A stretch of DNA of 39,273 nt from a bacterium (GCA_027073795.1 JALTEW010000492.1:1-39273); one strand, 5' to 3'; counted from the stretch's first letter, positions 7,907-16,301 are shown. Notes: a model not told the origin generated them from the letters alone. A program made the numbers and translations.

Positions 7907-9316
7907 ATGCGGAAACGTGCCAATGGTTTTACTTCCCTGTTTATAGCTGTTCTTTTGGTTTTATTCCTTTGCGCACCCTCCAAACTACCGGCAGCGGAAA
8001 TAACTCCTGCAGCCCCACCGGACAAACTGAGCCTTTCTCAGGCTATTGCCGTTGCCTTGGAACAGAATTTGGAGGTTAAGGCCATCAGGGCAAAGTTTCG
8101 GTCCTCCATGGCTCAAAAATTGATGGCAACGTCCGGGTTTTTCCCAAGAATAAATCTTTCCGAGGTTTACTCGCGAAGCAACAACCCTGTTTATTTCTTT
8201 GGAATGCGCCTGAATCAGGGAAAGTTTGTCATGTCGGATATGCAGATCGATCGGTTGAATGACCCCCCGACCCTCAACAATTTTCTGACACGGTTCCAGA
8301 TTGTACAGCCAATCTTTAATGGGGGCGACGTCTGGGTTGGACATCAACAGGCAAAATTAATGGTCAAAAGCACGGGGGAGGAAAAGGCACAGAAAGAAAA
8401 GGCTGTCATCCTGTCGGTTATCGAAGCCTATGATGGCGTTTTGCTGGCCAAGGCATTTCTTGCTGTTATCCAGGATGCCGTCAGAACAGCTCGGGAACAT
8501 GTCAAGATAGCAGAGTCGATGTACAAGGAAGGGTTGGTGGTCAAATCTGACCTGCTCAGTGCACGCGTCTATCTTCTCAGTCTTCAGGAAGAAGAAATCC
8601 GCGCTAAAAATATGGTTACCCTTGCCATAACTGCCCTCAATGATGCTATAGGATATCCCCTTCACTGGAATTATGAATTGACAGGCAATATGGTAGGGGG
8701 TTCCCCTCCCACGTACCCTGTTGAGTCCTTCTGGAGCAAGGCTCTTGCAAGCAGAAACGATTTGAAGAGCCTTAAATTCAAAGAAGAGGTGGCCTTAAAG
8801 GAAATAAAAAAGTCCAAACTTCATTTCCTCCCCTCTCTGAACCTCATGGGAAACTGGGATAATTACGATAAAAACTTCGGCCAGGATGGGGGAAAGGACT
8901 GGTCATTAATGGTCGTTGCAAACCTGAATCTCTTTGGCGGTGGATATGATAAAGCCAAATATGACAAAGCAAAGGCAGATTACGAGCGGATTCACTTCCT
9001 CAGGATGCGGATGGAAAGTGGCATTAAGCTCCAGGTTCGACAGGCCTATCTGAAAATAAAAACAGCCGCAAAACAGTTGAAGGTTGCTGAAACTGCCGTC
9101 AGCCAGGCCAAGGAATCGCTGAGAATCGTTAAAAACCGGTACAAGAACCGGTTGACAACTATGGTTGATGTTCTGGATCGGGAAGTTGCCCTGAAATCTG
9201 CCGAGGTTCGGTTAACACAGGCAAAATATAGCTATGAAACAGGTCTGGCGAGGCTAAAATTCGCCATCGGAAGCTTAAGCAAAGATTTTCCCGAAAAAAG
9301 GCGCCTTTCTGAATAA
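7907..9316 (+). CDS. TolC-family outer-membrane efflux channel
   Basis: This is an outer-membrane channel protein of the TolC/OEP family, 469 residues, which forms the exit duct of tripartite efflux or type I secretion systems. It starts with a signal peptide (RKR basic end, hydrophobic core, cleavage near LPAAE). Next come LSLSQAIAVALEQN, typical of the first OEP helix, and two long repeats of alpha-helical coiled coil. ATG 7907 is preceded by AAGGAGGAG at 7897-7905. An in-frame TTG at 7820 would put a non-signal stretch ahead of the signal peptide, so I reject it. The next gene is a membrane-fusion protein 42 bases downstream, and the two form an operon. No inner-membrane pump is encoded nearby. 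Confidence 0.85.
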   Translation: MRKRANGFTSLFIAVLLVLFLCAPSKLPAAEITPAAPPDKLSLSQAIAVALEQNLEVKAIRAKFRSSMAQKLMATSGFFPRINLSEVYSRSNNPVYFFGMRLNQGKFVMSDMQIDRLNDPPTLNNFLTRFQIVQPIFNGGDVWVGHQQAKLMVKSTGEEKAQKEKAVILSVIEAYDGVLLAKAFLAVIQDAVRTAREHVKIAESMYKEGLVVKSDLLSARVYLLSLQEEEIRAKNMVTLAITALNDAIGYPLHWNYELTGNMVGGSPPTYPVESFWSKALASRNDLKSLKFKEEVALKEIKKSKLHFLPSLNLMGNWDNYDKNFGQDGGKDWSLMVVANLNLFGGGYDKAKYDKAKADYERIHFLRMRMESGIKLQVRQAYLKIKTAAKQLKVAETAVSQAKESLRIVKNRYKNRLTTMVDVLDREVALKSAEVRLTQAKYSYETGLARLKFAIGSLSKDFPEKRRLSE

Positions 9317-9358
9317 TGGCAGTAACCTTCTAAGGATAGTCGCTCAAAGGAGATGACG

Positions 9359-10549
9359 ATGAAAAAAGGATTAGGAATGGCATTGATCCTACTTTTACTG
9401 CTGGGAGTTGGATGTAACAAATCTCCCGAAGAGAAAAAAGTTGAACGTCCAACCATCCAGGTCAAAAAAACATTCATGGTTCGATTATCGAGAGTCCGTC
9501 CCCCTTACGAAGCTACGGGAACCGTAAGGTCAGAAAAAACGGTCATGGTCTCTCCCAAGGTCATGGGTTACATTCAAGCTATCTATGTCAAGGAAGGGGA
9601 CAGGGTAAAAAAAGGGCAGCGTCTCGTAACGATTTCCAGCCCGGAAATCAACGCCAAGGTCAAGATGGCGGAAGCAGGTTTAAAAGCGGCACAGCAGGCC
9701 AGTGTTGAGGTTAAGGCACACCTTAAGGAGGCAGAAGATGGGCTTGAGGCCGCCGAGGCAGCGTATCATCTGGCGAAAGTCACGTATCGTCGTTTCAAAA
9801 ACCTGATTAAAACAGAATCTGTCTCGCGACAGGAATTCGATGTGGTTGAAATGAAATACAAGGCAGCCAAGGCAGGGCTGAAACGCGCGAGGGCAATGAT
9901 TAACGTCGTCAAGGCCAAGGAAGCGCAGGTATCCTCCCAGATAAAGGCAGCGAAGGCTCAGGTCGCCGAGGCAAGGTCCTATCTCAATTACACCATTGTC
10001 CGATCCCCTATTGGGGGGCGCGTGATCAACAAAATGATTGACTCGGGCAACCTGGTGGCACCGGGGCGGCCCATTCTTTCTCTCGCTGATGAAAAAGATT
10101 ACCGCCTCTATGTATCCGTGGAGGAATCCCTCCATGCCTTCATCAAAGAGGGGGACCCAGTTACCGTCCAATTCACGTTTGGGACTCCCATACCGACGAA
10201 AATCACCCGGGTGATTCCGGATGTGGACCCTCGGACGCGCACGTTTACCGTGAAGGTAATGGTTCCACCGACCCTCACGGGCATTCGCCCAGGGATGTTC
10301 GGACGGGCCATCTTTTATCTTCCTGAGCAGGAAACGCTTCTCGTTCCCTACAAATCTGTTATCCAAAGGGGGCAATTAGAGATAGCCTATGTTGTCACAC
10401 CCCAGAACCTTTGCCAGATGCGCCTCATTAAACTTGGGAAACGTTACGGTGACAAGATTGAGGTCCTCTCGGGATTGGAAGCAGGGGAAAAAATCATTGA
10501 AGAGGACGTCAGCAAGGCCATCGACGGAGCAAAGGTGAAAGAGGGATAG
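9359..10549 (+). CDS. Periplasmic membrane-fusion (RND-type adaptor) lipoprotein
   Basis: This adaptor links an inner-membrane pump to a TolC-type channel. It has a lipoprotein signal with lipobox LGVGC (C19), a lipoyl-like half-motif (VSPKVMGYIQAIYVKEGD) and an Ala/Lys-rich coiled-coil hairpin (~100-210). The second lipoyl half follows (YTIVRSPIGGRVINKMIDSG), then the beta-barrel region. Length, 396 residues, is typical of HlyD/AcrA-like proteins. ATG 9359 is chosen because AAAGGAG at 9346-9352 is six bases away, whereas ATG 9353 abuts it. It follows the TolC gene in the same orientation. The downstream gene is a TRAP receptor, not a pump, so the transporter partner must lie elsewhere. Confidence 0.85.
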   Translation: MKKGLGMALILLLLLGVGCNKSPEEKKVERPTIQVKKTFMVRLSRVRPPYEATGTVRSEKTVMVSPKVMGYIQAIYVKEGDRVKKGQRLVTISSPEINAKVKMAEAGLKAAQQASVEVKAHLKEAEDGLEAAEAAYHLAKVTYRRFKNLIKTESVSRQEFDVVEMKYKAAKAGLKRARAMINVVKAKEAQVSSQIKAAKAQVAEARSYLNYTIVRSPIGGRVINKMIDSGNLVAPGRPILSLADEKDYRLYVSVEESLHAFIKEGDPVTVQFTFGTPIPTKITRVIPDVDPRTRTFTVKVMVPPTLTGIRPGMFGRAIFYLPEQETLLVPYKSVIQRGQLEIAYVVTPQNLCQMRLIKLGKRYGDKIEVLSGLEAGEKIIEEDVSKAIDGAKVKEG

Positions 10550-10668
10550 CTACACATCTGGCCCGTTTTGTTGTTTCATCAGCTTTTGATCTGTGAATAA
10601 ATTTTTGTTGCACGCACAAAAATACCTCTACCTTTCCATGCCTTTTGTCTTCTACAACAGCGTCTTCA

Positions 10669-10695
10669 TTGACAATAGCCGCCAAGTCCTATAGA
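10669..10695 (+). promoter_or_regulatory. Candidate promoter for the TAXI-TRAP operon
   Basis: A perfect TTGACA at 10669-10674 is followed, after 15 bases, by TATAGA (10690-10695). The spacer is shorter than the optimal 17, so the call is tentative. It lies in the 171-base gap before the TRAP receptor gene. Confidence 0.4.
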
Positions 10696-10720
10696 AGTTG
10701 AAAAAAAGGAGGAGGAAAAA

Positions 10721-11695
10721 ATGAAAAAGGTTTTGCTTGGGTTGTTAGTTGTCGGTTTGATTCTCAGCTTTAATTCTATAAGCTTCGCCGGAAAGACCCT
10801 AACCTGGACGGCTGGCGGTGTAGGGGGCGGTTGGTACATGATGGGTGGTGGATTGGCCCAGATCATCCAGCAGGCAACGGGGATCAAAATCAAGGTCATC
10901 CCGGGGGGAGGAACAAAAAATCCTGCCCTCATCAACCGGGGAGACTGTGAGATAGGATGGGGACTTCCCTTCATTAATAACGCTGCCTACAATGGGAAAG
11001 AGCCTTACCACGAAAAATTGAAGAATCTCAGGGCCCTGGCAGGAGGGATGAGTATGAACCATTTCCATTTTTACGTGGGCGCTAATACCCCCTTTAAAAG
11101 CATGGATGAAATCTTTGGTGAAAAGAGGGCTATACGTCTCGCCGTATCTCCCTCCGGCACATCTGACGAATGGGTCTTCAGAAAAGTCCTCGCTTATTAT
11201 AAAACCAGCTACAAAGACCTGAAAAAAGCAGGGTTTAAATTTTTCCGAGGGAATTACAGCAGCCAGACGAATCAGTTCAAGGACAGAAACGTGGATGCTG
11301 TTTTTACCTTCCTTGCTGCGCCTGCGGCTGCGGTTACTGAAGCCTCCGTGGGGCGGAAGCTGAGGTTGATCCCTTTCCCGAAGGGGCTTTTGAAATACCT
11401 CTCACAGTTCGGCATCATCACAAAAACCATTAAGGCGGGAACCTATCCCAAGGCAGAAAATGCCAATCAGGATATCATCACAGCCGCTGCGGGAAGTGTC
11501 ATTACCACCCATGCGCAGCTTCCTGAAGACATTGCATACAAAATTACAAAGGCCATTTTTGACAACATCGACAAGGTTCGCCAGATTCACGCCAGTCTCA
11601 GACCCTATAAACTCGAAGACGGCCCGAAGGGGACCGGGATTCCTCTTCACCCCGGCGCCATCAAATTTTTCAAGGAGAAAGGGGTCTTGAAATAA
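10721..11695 (+). CDS. TAXI-family TRAP transporter solute receptor
   Basis: This is the periplasmic substrate-binding protein of a TAXI-type TRAP transporter, 324 residues. A Sec signal peptide ends near SISFA, followed by LTWTAGGVGGGWYMMGGGLAQII, whose Gly-rich start is characteristic of TAXI receptors, and by KVIPGGGTKNPALIN. AAGGAGGAGG lies directly upstream of ATG 10721, a very strong ribosome-binding site, as expected for an abundant binding protein. The permease gene follows after 297 bases with a hairpin between. The ligand is unknown; TAXI receptors have been linked to glutamate and related acids, and the FAD oxidase in the same cluster suggests an amino acid or amine. Confidence 0.88.
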   Translation: MKKVLLGLLVVGLILSFNSISFAGKTLTWTAGGVGGGWYMMGGGLAQIIQQATGIKIKVIPGGGTKNPALINRGDCEIGWGLPFINNAAYNGKEPYHEKLKNLRALAGGMSMNHFHFYVGANTPFKSMDEIFGEKRAIRLAVSPSGTSDEWVFRKVLAYYKTSYKDLKKAGFKFFRGNYSSQTNQFKDRNVDAVFTFLAAPAAAVTEASVGRKLRLIPFPKGLLKYLSQFGIITKTIKAGTYPKAENANQDIITAAAGSVITTHAQLPEDIAYKITKAIFDNIDKVRQIHASLRPYKLEDGPKGTGIPLHPGAIKFFKEKGVLK

Positions 11696-11724
11696 GTGAC
11701 CCTGTGTGTGAAAAATTCAAAACA

Positions 11725-11769
11725 GGGGCATCTTTCGGGCATTTCCTGGGAGATGCCCTCTTTGTTTTT
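11725..11769 (+). terminator. Intrinsic terminator/attenuator after the TAXI receptor gene
   Basis: GGGCATCT (11726-11733) pairs with AGATGCCC (11751-11758) around a 17-base loop, followed by a T-rich tail TCTTTGTTTTTG. It stands 30 bases after the receptor stop codon and before the permease, so it may lower permease expression relative to the receptor. The rest of 11696-11992 holds nothing I recognise. Confidence 0.6.
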
Positions 11770-11992
11770 GACATATTCTCAAAAAGTCATGATGAGAAGG
11801 CAACAGAAAAAGCCTCAAATTCAAAGCGCACACATCTTCAGATTAAGGGCCTTTTGTCTGAGGGCGTGTTTAGGGTTTCCATCCTTTCCTTCAGTCTTCA
11901 GTCTGTTGCCTTCAACCTTTAAACCTTACGGATCCGCCACCTTTTAAGTCAATGGGAGTTCCTGAAATCTCAAGGCAAATCAAGGATTCTCA

Positions 11993-13903
11993 ATGAGAAC
12001 CCTTTCGGGATGGACGAAGTACTGCGTGATGGCATATGGGATTTTTGCCTCACTTTTCCACTTGTACACGTCCGGATATGGGACCCCGGAACCTAGGGTT
12101 ATGCGCGGCATGCATCTTCTTCTGCTGCTTCCTATCGTTTTTATCATGTACCCCGCAACAAAAAAATCCCCCAAGCACCGTCCAAGCCTTTTCGACTTTG
12201 TTTTTGTTGCCATCTCCATTGCGGCAAGCGGGTATACCATCCTTAACGCTGAACTGTTGAACAACCGATTCATGGGCTTCGATCCCGTGACCTTGACACA
12301 GGTACTTCTGGGAAGTTTTTTAATCCTCGCCGTTGTCGAGGCCTGCCGTCGCGCCCTTTCAAAATGGATGGCTGTAACCATTGGGATCGTCTTCTTCTAT
12401 ATTTTTACCTGCCAATACTGGCCGGGTTTGTTCCATTTTAAGGGATACTCCTTCAGCCGTATCATTGAAATCATGTACCTGGATGGGGACGACGGAATGT
12501 TCGGCTTTCTCACCGGCATCTCTGCTGATATCCTTTATATCTACATCCTGTTTGCCGGCTTCATGATGGCAGCGGGCGTTGGGGATTTTCTCGTGGACTT
12601 CGCCATGTGGATCGCAGGCTGGGCAAAGGGAGGGTCTGCAAAGATTGCTGTGGTGTCCAGCGCCCTTTATGGTACCGTAAGTGGCAGCACCGTGGCAAAC
12701 GTTTACGCTACAGGAAGTTTCACCATTCCCCTTATGAAAAAGAATGGCTTTACGGCCAAACAAAGCGCCGCTGTTGAAGCCATTGCAAGCACTGGCGGCC
12801 AGATTATGCCTCCTATCATGGGGGCCGGCTCCTTTATCATGTCCGAAGTTACGGGTATCCCCTACTTTAAAATCATCAAGGTTGCTGTCATTCCTGCACT
12901 TCTTTACTACCTTGGCGTTTTCAGCATGGTCCACCTCATTGCCCGAAAAAAAGAGATGGCCGCTATCAAGCAGAAAGATCGTCCAAAACTTCAACCTATT
13001 TTGAGAAGAAGCTATTATTTCCTCCCTTTTGTCGCCATCCTGTGCCTTCTGGGATATGGTTATTCACCCGCGAAATCCGCCTTTTACGTGATTCTCCTGA
13101 CCCTTGCCCTGAGTTTTTTTGACAAAAAGACGTGGATGACCCAAAAGAAACTGATGGATTGCCTTTTTACATCCTCCGTAAATGCGGGGCTGATTGCCGC
13201 GGCCCTGGCCGGATCCGGGATGATCGTCGCCACATTGACCCAGACAGGCGCGGCGCTTGCCTTCGGGAATATCCTTGTCACCGCCTCGCATGGAAGTCTT
13301 CTCATTGTCATGGTTATGATCTTCATGGTGGTCAGTGTACTGGGAACCGGTATCCCTACAACGGCGGCCTACATTATTGCCGTAACGGTGGGTGCCGGGG
13401 CACTGAGATCTTTTGGTGTGGAACTTTTAGCCGCCCACCTCTTTGTATTCTACTACGCCGTTCTGGCAGACCTAACACCCCCGGATGCCGTTACTGCCTT
13501 TGCAGCCGCAAACCTCTCCGGTTCTGACATGATGGCGACCGGGGTAGAATCCTTCAAACTGGGCATCGCAGGTTTCCTGGTCCCCTTCGCCTTTGTCTTC
13601 AGAAGGGCCCTCCTTTTAGATGGCCCTTTACTCCAGTCTTTTATCGGGATTGCTTATACCTCTATTGGTATCGTTTGTCTGGCCGCCGCGGTCATTGGAT
13701 TCGTAAAAAAACCCCTTTCACCCATGGTTCGCTTCCTGTTCCTTGGAAGTGCCGTGGTGCTGGTCTTTCCCACAAGGGGTCTCGAGATTGCCGGCGTTGC
13801 CACAGCGGTAATCCTTTTCTCTTGTGTGTTTTTCGGGGAGAAACTAATTTCCTTACCTTCAATCTTGAAGCTCAGAGACCGGAGAAAATTTTGGAAAAAA
13901 TAG
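11993..13903 (+). CDS. TRAP transporter fused permease (4TM/12TM, TAXI type)
   Basis: This integral membrane protein of 636 residues fuses the small and large TRAP permease subunits, as is usual for TAXI systems. It uses an ion gradient to move the ligand handed over by the receptor. The hallmark large-subunit stretch ALYGTVSGSTVANVYATG, then ASTGGQIMPPIMGAG, is intact, and a second repeat has LGTGIPTTAAYIIA and DLTPPDAVTAFAA. Many hydrophobic helices span the chain. ATG 11993 has only a weak AAGGA upstream. Its 3' end overlaps the start of the oxidase gene by 13 bases, which argues for translational coupling. Confidence 0.9.
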   Translation: MRTLSGWTKYCVMAYGIFASLFHLYTSGYGTPEPRVMRGMHLLLLLPIVFIMYPATKKSPKHRPSLFDFVFVAISIAASGYTILNAELLNNRFMGFDPVTLTQVLLGSFLILAVVEACRRALSKWMAVTIGIVFFYIFTCQYWPGLFHFKGYSFSRIIEIMYLDGDDGMFGFLTGISADILYIYILFAGFMMAAGVGDFLVDFAMWIAGWAKGGSAKIAVVSSALYGTVSGSTVANVYATGSFTIPLMKKNGFTAKQSAAVEAIASTGGQIMPPIMGAGSFIMSEVTGIPYFKIIKVAVIPALLYYLGVFSMVHLIARKKEMAAIKQKDRPKLQPILRRSYYFLPFVAILCLLGYGYSPAKSAFYVILLTLALSFFDKKTWMTQKKLMDCLFTSSVNAGLIAAALAGSGMIVATLTQTGAALAFGNILVTASHGSLLIVMVMIFMVVSVLGTGIPTTAAYIIAVTVGAGALRSFGVELLAAHLFVFYYAVLADLTPPDAVTAFAAANLSGSDMMATGVESFKLGIAGFLVPFAFVFRRALLLDGPLLQSFIGIAYTSIGIVCLAAAVIGFVKKPLSPMVRFLFLGSAVVLVFPTRGLEIAGVATAVILFSCVFFGEKLISLPSILKLRDRRKFWKK

Positions 13904-15048
13904 CGGATGTGGTTATTATCGGCGGGGGCATCATCGGAACCAGCATTGCCGCCTTTTTGTCAGAGAAAAGGGTTGGTTCTATCGTCTTATTGGAAAAAGG
14001 GCTTCTGGGGGAAGGTTCTACGAGCCGGTGCGCGGGTGGCATTCGCTGTCAGTTCACGACCCCCATCAACATCCAGTTTTCCCTCAAAAGCATCGAAATT
14101 TTCAGGAATTTTAAAGAAATATTCGGCATAGACCCCGAGTTTCACCAATCCGGATACCTTTTTCTTGCCACGACCCATGAGGAATCAGAAGGGCTCCGCG
14201 CCGGTGTCAAATTGCAGAGGTCATTTAAACTCAACGTGGAAAGCCTTTCTCGGAATGATATTAAGGAACGATGGCCCTTCATCCATACGGGAGATCTGTT
14301 AGGTGGCACGTTCTGCGCCCAGGACGGGTACGCAGGCCCGTACGAGGTCCTGCGGGGCTATGTTCAAAAGGCACGGGACAATGGCGTCCGGATTTACGAA
14401 AACAAGGAAGTCGTTGGCACCCTGACCCGAAGCGGAAGGGTCCAGGGAGTCAAACTTGCCAACGGTGGAACCATATCAACACCGATAGTCGTGGACGCGG
14501 CGGGACCCTATGCAGGTGTGGTGGCGGAAATGGCGGGGATTTCCCTTCCCATCCAGCCTTTAAAGCGACAGCTCTATACCACCCCACCCTTTGATAAGCT
14601 CCCCGAAGAAATTCCCCTGACCATCGACCTTCATGTAGGATGGTATATTCGAAGAGAAGGGAAAGGGCTGCTTATTTCAGGTCCGCAAAGCGAGGACTAT
14701 GGATTTTCACTGAAAACAGACTTTGAGGGCCGCGAGTTTGCCGCAGTTCATGGAATGTATCGAATCCCTGTTTTAAGCCAGAGCACATTAGCCAGGGGAT
14801 GGGCGGGGCTTTACGCCATCACCCCGGATAACCACGCCATCATTGGCATGCACCCCGATCTCGATGGTTTCATTATCGCCGGGGGGTTCAGCGGACACGG
14901 TTTTCAACACAGCCCCGCAACTGGAATTGTAATTTCTGAACTTATCAGTGAAGGCCAAACCTCTACACTAAAGGTTCACTCACTTTCCGCCGATAGGTTC
15001 ATAAAAGGGAACCTTAATCGGGAGATATTGACGGCATTCAGAGACTAA
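13891..15048 (+). CDS. FAD-dependent oxidoreductase (DAO/sarcosine-oxidase-beta-like)
   Basis: This is a DAO-family flavoprotein of 385 residues, the class that oxidises secondary amines or D-/N-methyl amino acids. The FAD-binding motif VVIIGGGIIGTS lies at residues 7-18 (GGGIIG, 11-16). STSRCAGGIRCQF and the late motif YAITPDNHAIIG, then GFSGHGFQHSP, match sarcosine/dimethylglycine oxidase relatives. I choose TTG 13891 because GGAG at 13881-13884 is six bases upstream and the protein then begins just before the Rossmann strand. The longer frame from 13675 would overlap the permease by 229 bases and lacks homology-like content. The 13-base overlap ties it to the TRAP permease, so its substrate is probably the imported compound. 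Confidence 0.82.
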   Translation: MEKIADVVIIGGGIIGTSIAAFLSEKRVGSIVLLEKGLLGEGSTSRCAGGIRCQFTTPINIQFSLKSIEIFRNFKEIFGIDPEFHQSGYLFLATTHEESEGLRAGVKLQRSFKLNVESLSRNDIKERWPFIHTGDLLGGTFCAQDGYAGPYEVLRGYVQKARDNGVRIYENKEVVGTLTRSGRVQGVKLANGGTISTPIVVDAAGPYAGVVAEMAGISLPIQPLKRQLYTTPPFDKLPEEIPLTIDLHVGWYIRREGKGLLISGPQSEDYGFSLKTDFEGREFAAVHGMYRIPVLSQSTLARGWAGLYAITPDNHAIIGMHPDLDGFIIAGGFSGHGFQHSPATGIVISELISEGQTSTLKVHSLSADRFIKGNLNREILTAFRD

Positions 15049-15050
15049 AA

Positions 15051-15121
15051 TTTTATTAAATTAAACAAAATTATGCAAATTTTTGCAGAATTATGGCTAA
15101 TTTTTAGGAAATTTAATAAAA
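15051..15121. repeat. AT-rich intergenic inverted repeats (possible operator)
   Basis: TTTTATTAAATT (15051-15062) and AATTTAATAAAA (15110-15121) are perfect 12-base inverted copies with 47 bases between. Inside them lies the hairpin-like TGCAAA/TTTGCA (15074-15087). The DNA is almost free of G and C and directly precedes the lipoprotein promoter. Confidence 0.45.
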
Positions 15122-15127
15122 ATACGC

Positions 15128-15156
15128 TTGACAAACGGGTTTTGTTTTGCTTAAGT
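15128..15156 (+). promoter_or_regulatory. Promoter of the orphan lipoprotein gene
   Basis: TTGACA at 15128-15133, a 17-base spacer and TTAAGT at 15151-15156 preceded by TGC (extended -10). The -35 is a perfect match and the -10 is weak, so the extended TG probably matters. Confidence 0.5.
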
Positions 15157-15189
15157 AGCCTAAAGTGAGAAAAAATAGGGAGGTAAAAA

Positions 15190-15720
15190 ATGATGAAAAG
15201 AAATTCATTTGTCGGCCTTTTAATCCTTGTTGTTTTTACCTTTTTGGTTTCTTCATGCGGAGGTGGCAGTTCTCCCGGCTCCCCCGGCACCAGCGGTGGG
15301 GGTGAAGCCGGTTCCTTGCTGACCGTTGAAGCGGTTTCTCCGTCAAATACCTTCTTAAGGACAAGCGATCTTACGTCAACAGAAACGGTTGATGTAACGA
15401 TTGGCAATTATGACCTGCCCAATCGGACGGGAACAGCTTCTGCTATCACCTTCACCCAATACACCGTCGAATACAAGCCCCTTGAACCCGGATGCCCTTT
15501 TTTGGATAACCGCACCTACACCGGAACATGGTATGTAGGTGCTAATACAAATGCTACCTTTACCCTGCCTTTCTGGGATTACTACACCAAGCTTCAGTAC
15601 CGGTATCCCAACGATTCCCATCTCTATCGCTACAACGTGGTATTCACCATGACGGGATACAATGTTTTTGGAAAGAAGGTTACGATTGTTTTTCAATTTA
15701 ATGTAACAACCCAGAAGTAA
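15190..15720 (+). CDS. Putative lipoprotein, function unknown
   Basis: This 176-residue protein has a type II signal peptide: basic start, hydrophobic stretch, lipobox LVSSC with C23 as the lipidated residue. A Gly/Ser/Pro-rich linker (about residues 24-42) follows and then a beta-rich domain of about 130 residues with aromatic residues (YNVVFTMTGYNVFGKKVTIVFQFN). I recognise no family. GGAGG at 15179-15183 sits six bases before ATG 15190. It has its own promoter and a strong terminator, so it is a single-gene unit. The repeats upstream suggest regulated expression. The Asp-free sequence after the Cys (GGG) would fit outer-membrane retention by the Lol system, which is inferred. Confidence 0.75.
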   Translation: MMKRNSFVGLLILVVFTFLVSSCGGGSSPGSPGTSGGGEAGSLLTVEAVSPSNTFLRTSDLTSTETVDVTIGNYDLPNRTGTASAITFTQYTVEYKPLEPGCPFLDNRTYTGTWYVGANTNATFTLPFWDYYTKLQYRYPNDSHLYRYNVVFTMTGYNVFGKKVTIVFQFNVTTQK

Positions 15721-15750
15721 GTCTCCTCCCTCCTTACCCCCTTATGCCCT

Positions 15751-15784
15751 GAGCCCCCGTTGCTGTAATGGGGGCTCTTTTTCT
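15751..15784 (+). terminator. Strong intrinsic terminator after the lipoprotein gene
   Basis: GAGCCCCC (15751-15758) pairs perfectly with GGGGGCTC (15770-15777) over an 11-base loop and is followed by a run of T (15778-15782). This is the clearest intrinsic terminator in the window. Confidence 0.85.
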
Positions 15785-15820
15785 GAAGCCTTTTGCAGTT
15801 AGAACGCCTTTGCAACGGGG

Positions 15821-15850
15821 TTGGCTTTTCACGTTTGGCTGTGATATAAG
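15821..15850 (+). promoter_or_regulatory. Extended -10 promoter for the small membrane protein
   Basis: TTGGCT (15821-15826), an 18-base spacer and TATAAG (15845-15850) preceded by TGA form an extended -10 promoter. Transcription would begin near 15857, upstream of the ribosome-binding site at 15881-15887. This supports a start near 15893 rather than 15956 for the next gene. Confidence 0.5.
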
Positions 15851-15892
15851 CCTATCTAAAGAGGTTGTGGTTGAAAAACAGGGAGGAATAAA

Positions 15893-16279
15893 ATAGACTT
15901 CTTCAGCACGATTGCCGTTCTGTCCACAGCTGTTCTGGGCGTCGCGGCCCTTGCCATGCTCATCGCAACCTTTTTCATGTGGCTTGGCGCCAAGATGGCA
16001 GGAGTAAAAAAGGCCACCTTCGGACGCTCCTTTCTCGCGGCCATGGGGTCCGCCTTTTTGACGTGGATCCTATCGCTGTCTCTCTCCTTCTTCCCACCTG
16101 TTGGTCCGCCCATTGGGTTTATCATTGGGTTGGTGGTGGTTATTTTTGTCATCATGGGTGCCTATGATACCACCTTTGGTAAGGCCCTGCTGGTCTGGCT
16201 TTTCCACCTTCTGGCAGAGGTTGCTGCTATCGCTATTGGCGTTTTCACCTTTGCCGGTGCCCTCATACGATTCGTTTAA
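15893..16279 (+). CDS. Small four-helix membrane protein with an apparent ATA start
   Basis: This is a small hydrophobic protein of 128 residues with about four membrane segments (roughly 5-31, 43-65, 71-88, 92-127); family unknown. The frame is open from 15875, yet it has no ATG, GTG or TTG before 15956. A strong site, GGGAGGA (15881-15887), lies five bases before ATA 15893, followed by DFFSTIAVLS, a plausible N-terminus. ATG 15956 has no ribosome-binding site and would cut the first helix in half. I therefore place the start at ATA, either a genuine rare AUA start or a mutated or misread ATG. It converges with the ArsR gene 22 bases away. Confidence 0.6.
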   Translation: MDFFSTIAVLSTAVLGVAALAMLIATFFMWLGAKMAGVKKATFGRSFLAAMGSAFLTWILSLSLSFFPPVGPPIGFIIGLVVVIFVIMGAYDTTFGKALLVWLFHLLAEVAAIAIGVFTFAGALIRFV

Positions 16280-16301
16280 GGGATAAAAATACCTGAAAAA
16301 T

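Noticed and set aside
11768..11793. TTGACA followed by CATGAT before the TRAP permease
   Set aside because: The spacer is only 14 bases and the TTGACA overlaps the terminator tail.
11704..11922. 72-codon frame after the TAXI receptor
   Set aside because: It covers the terminator hairpin, has a GTG start with no ribosome-binding site and no recognisable sequence.
13675..13890. Upstream extension of the FAD oxidase frame
   Set aside because: It overlaps the permease gene by over 200 bases and shows no FAD-family sequence before the Rossmann motif.
15956..16279. ATG 15956 as start of the small membrane protein
   Set aside because: No ribosome-binding site, and it would begin inside the first membrane helix.
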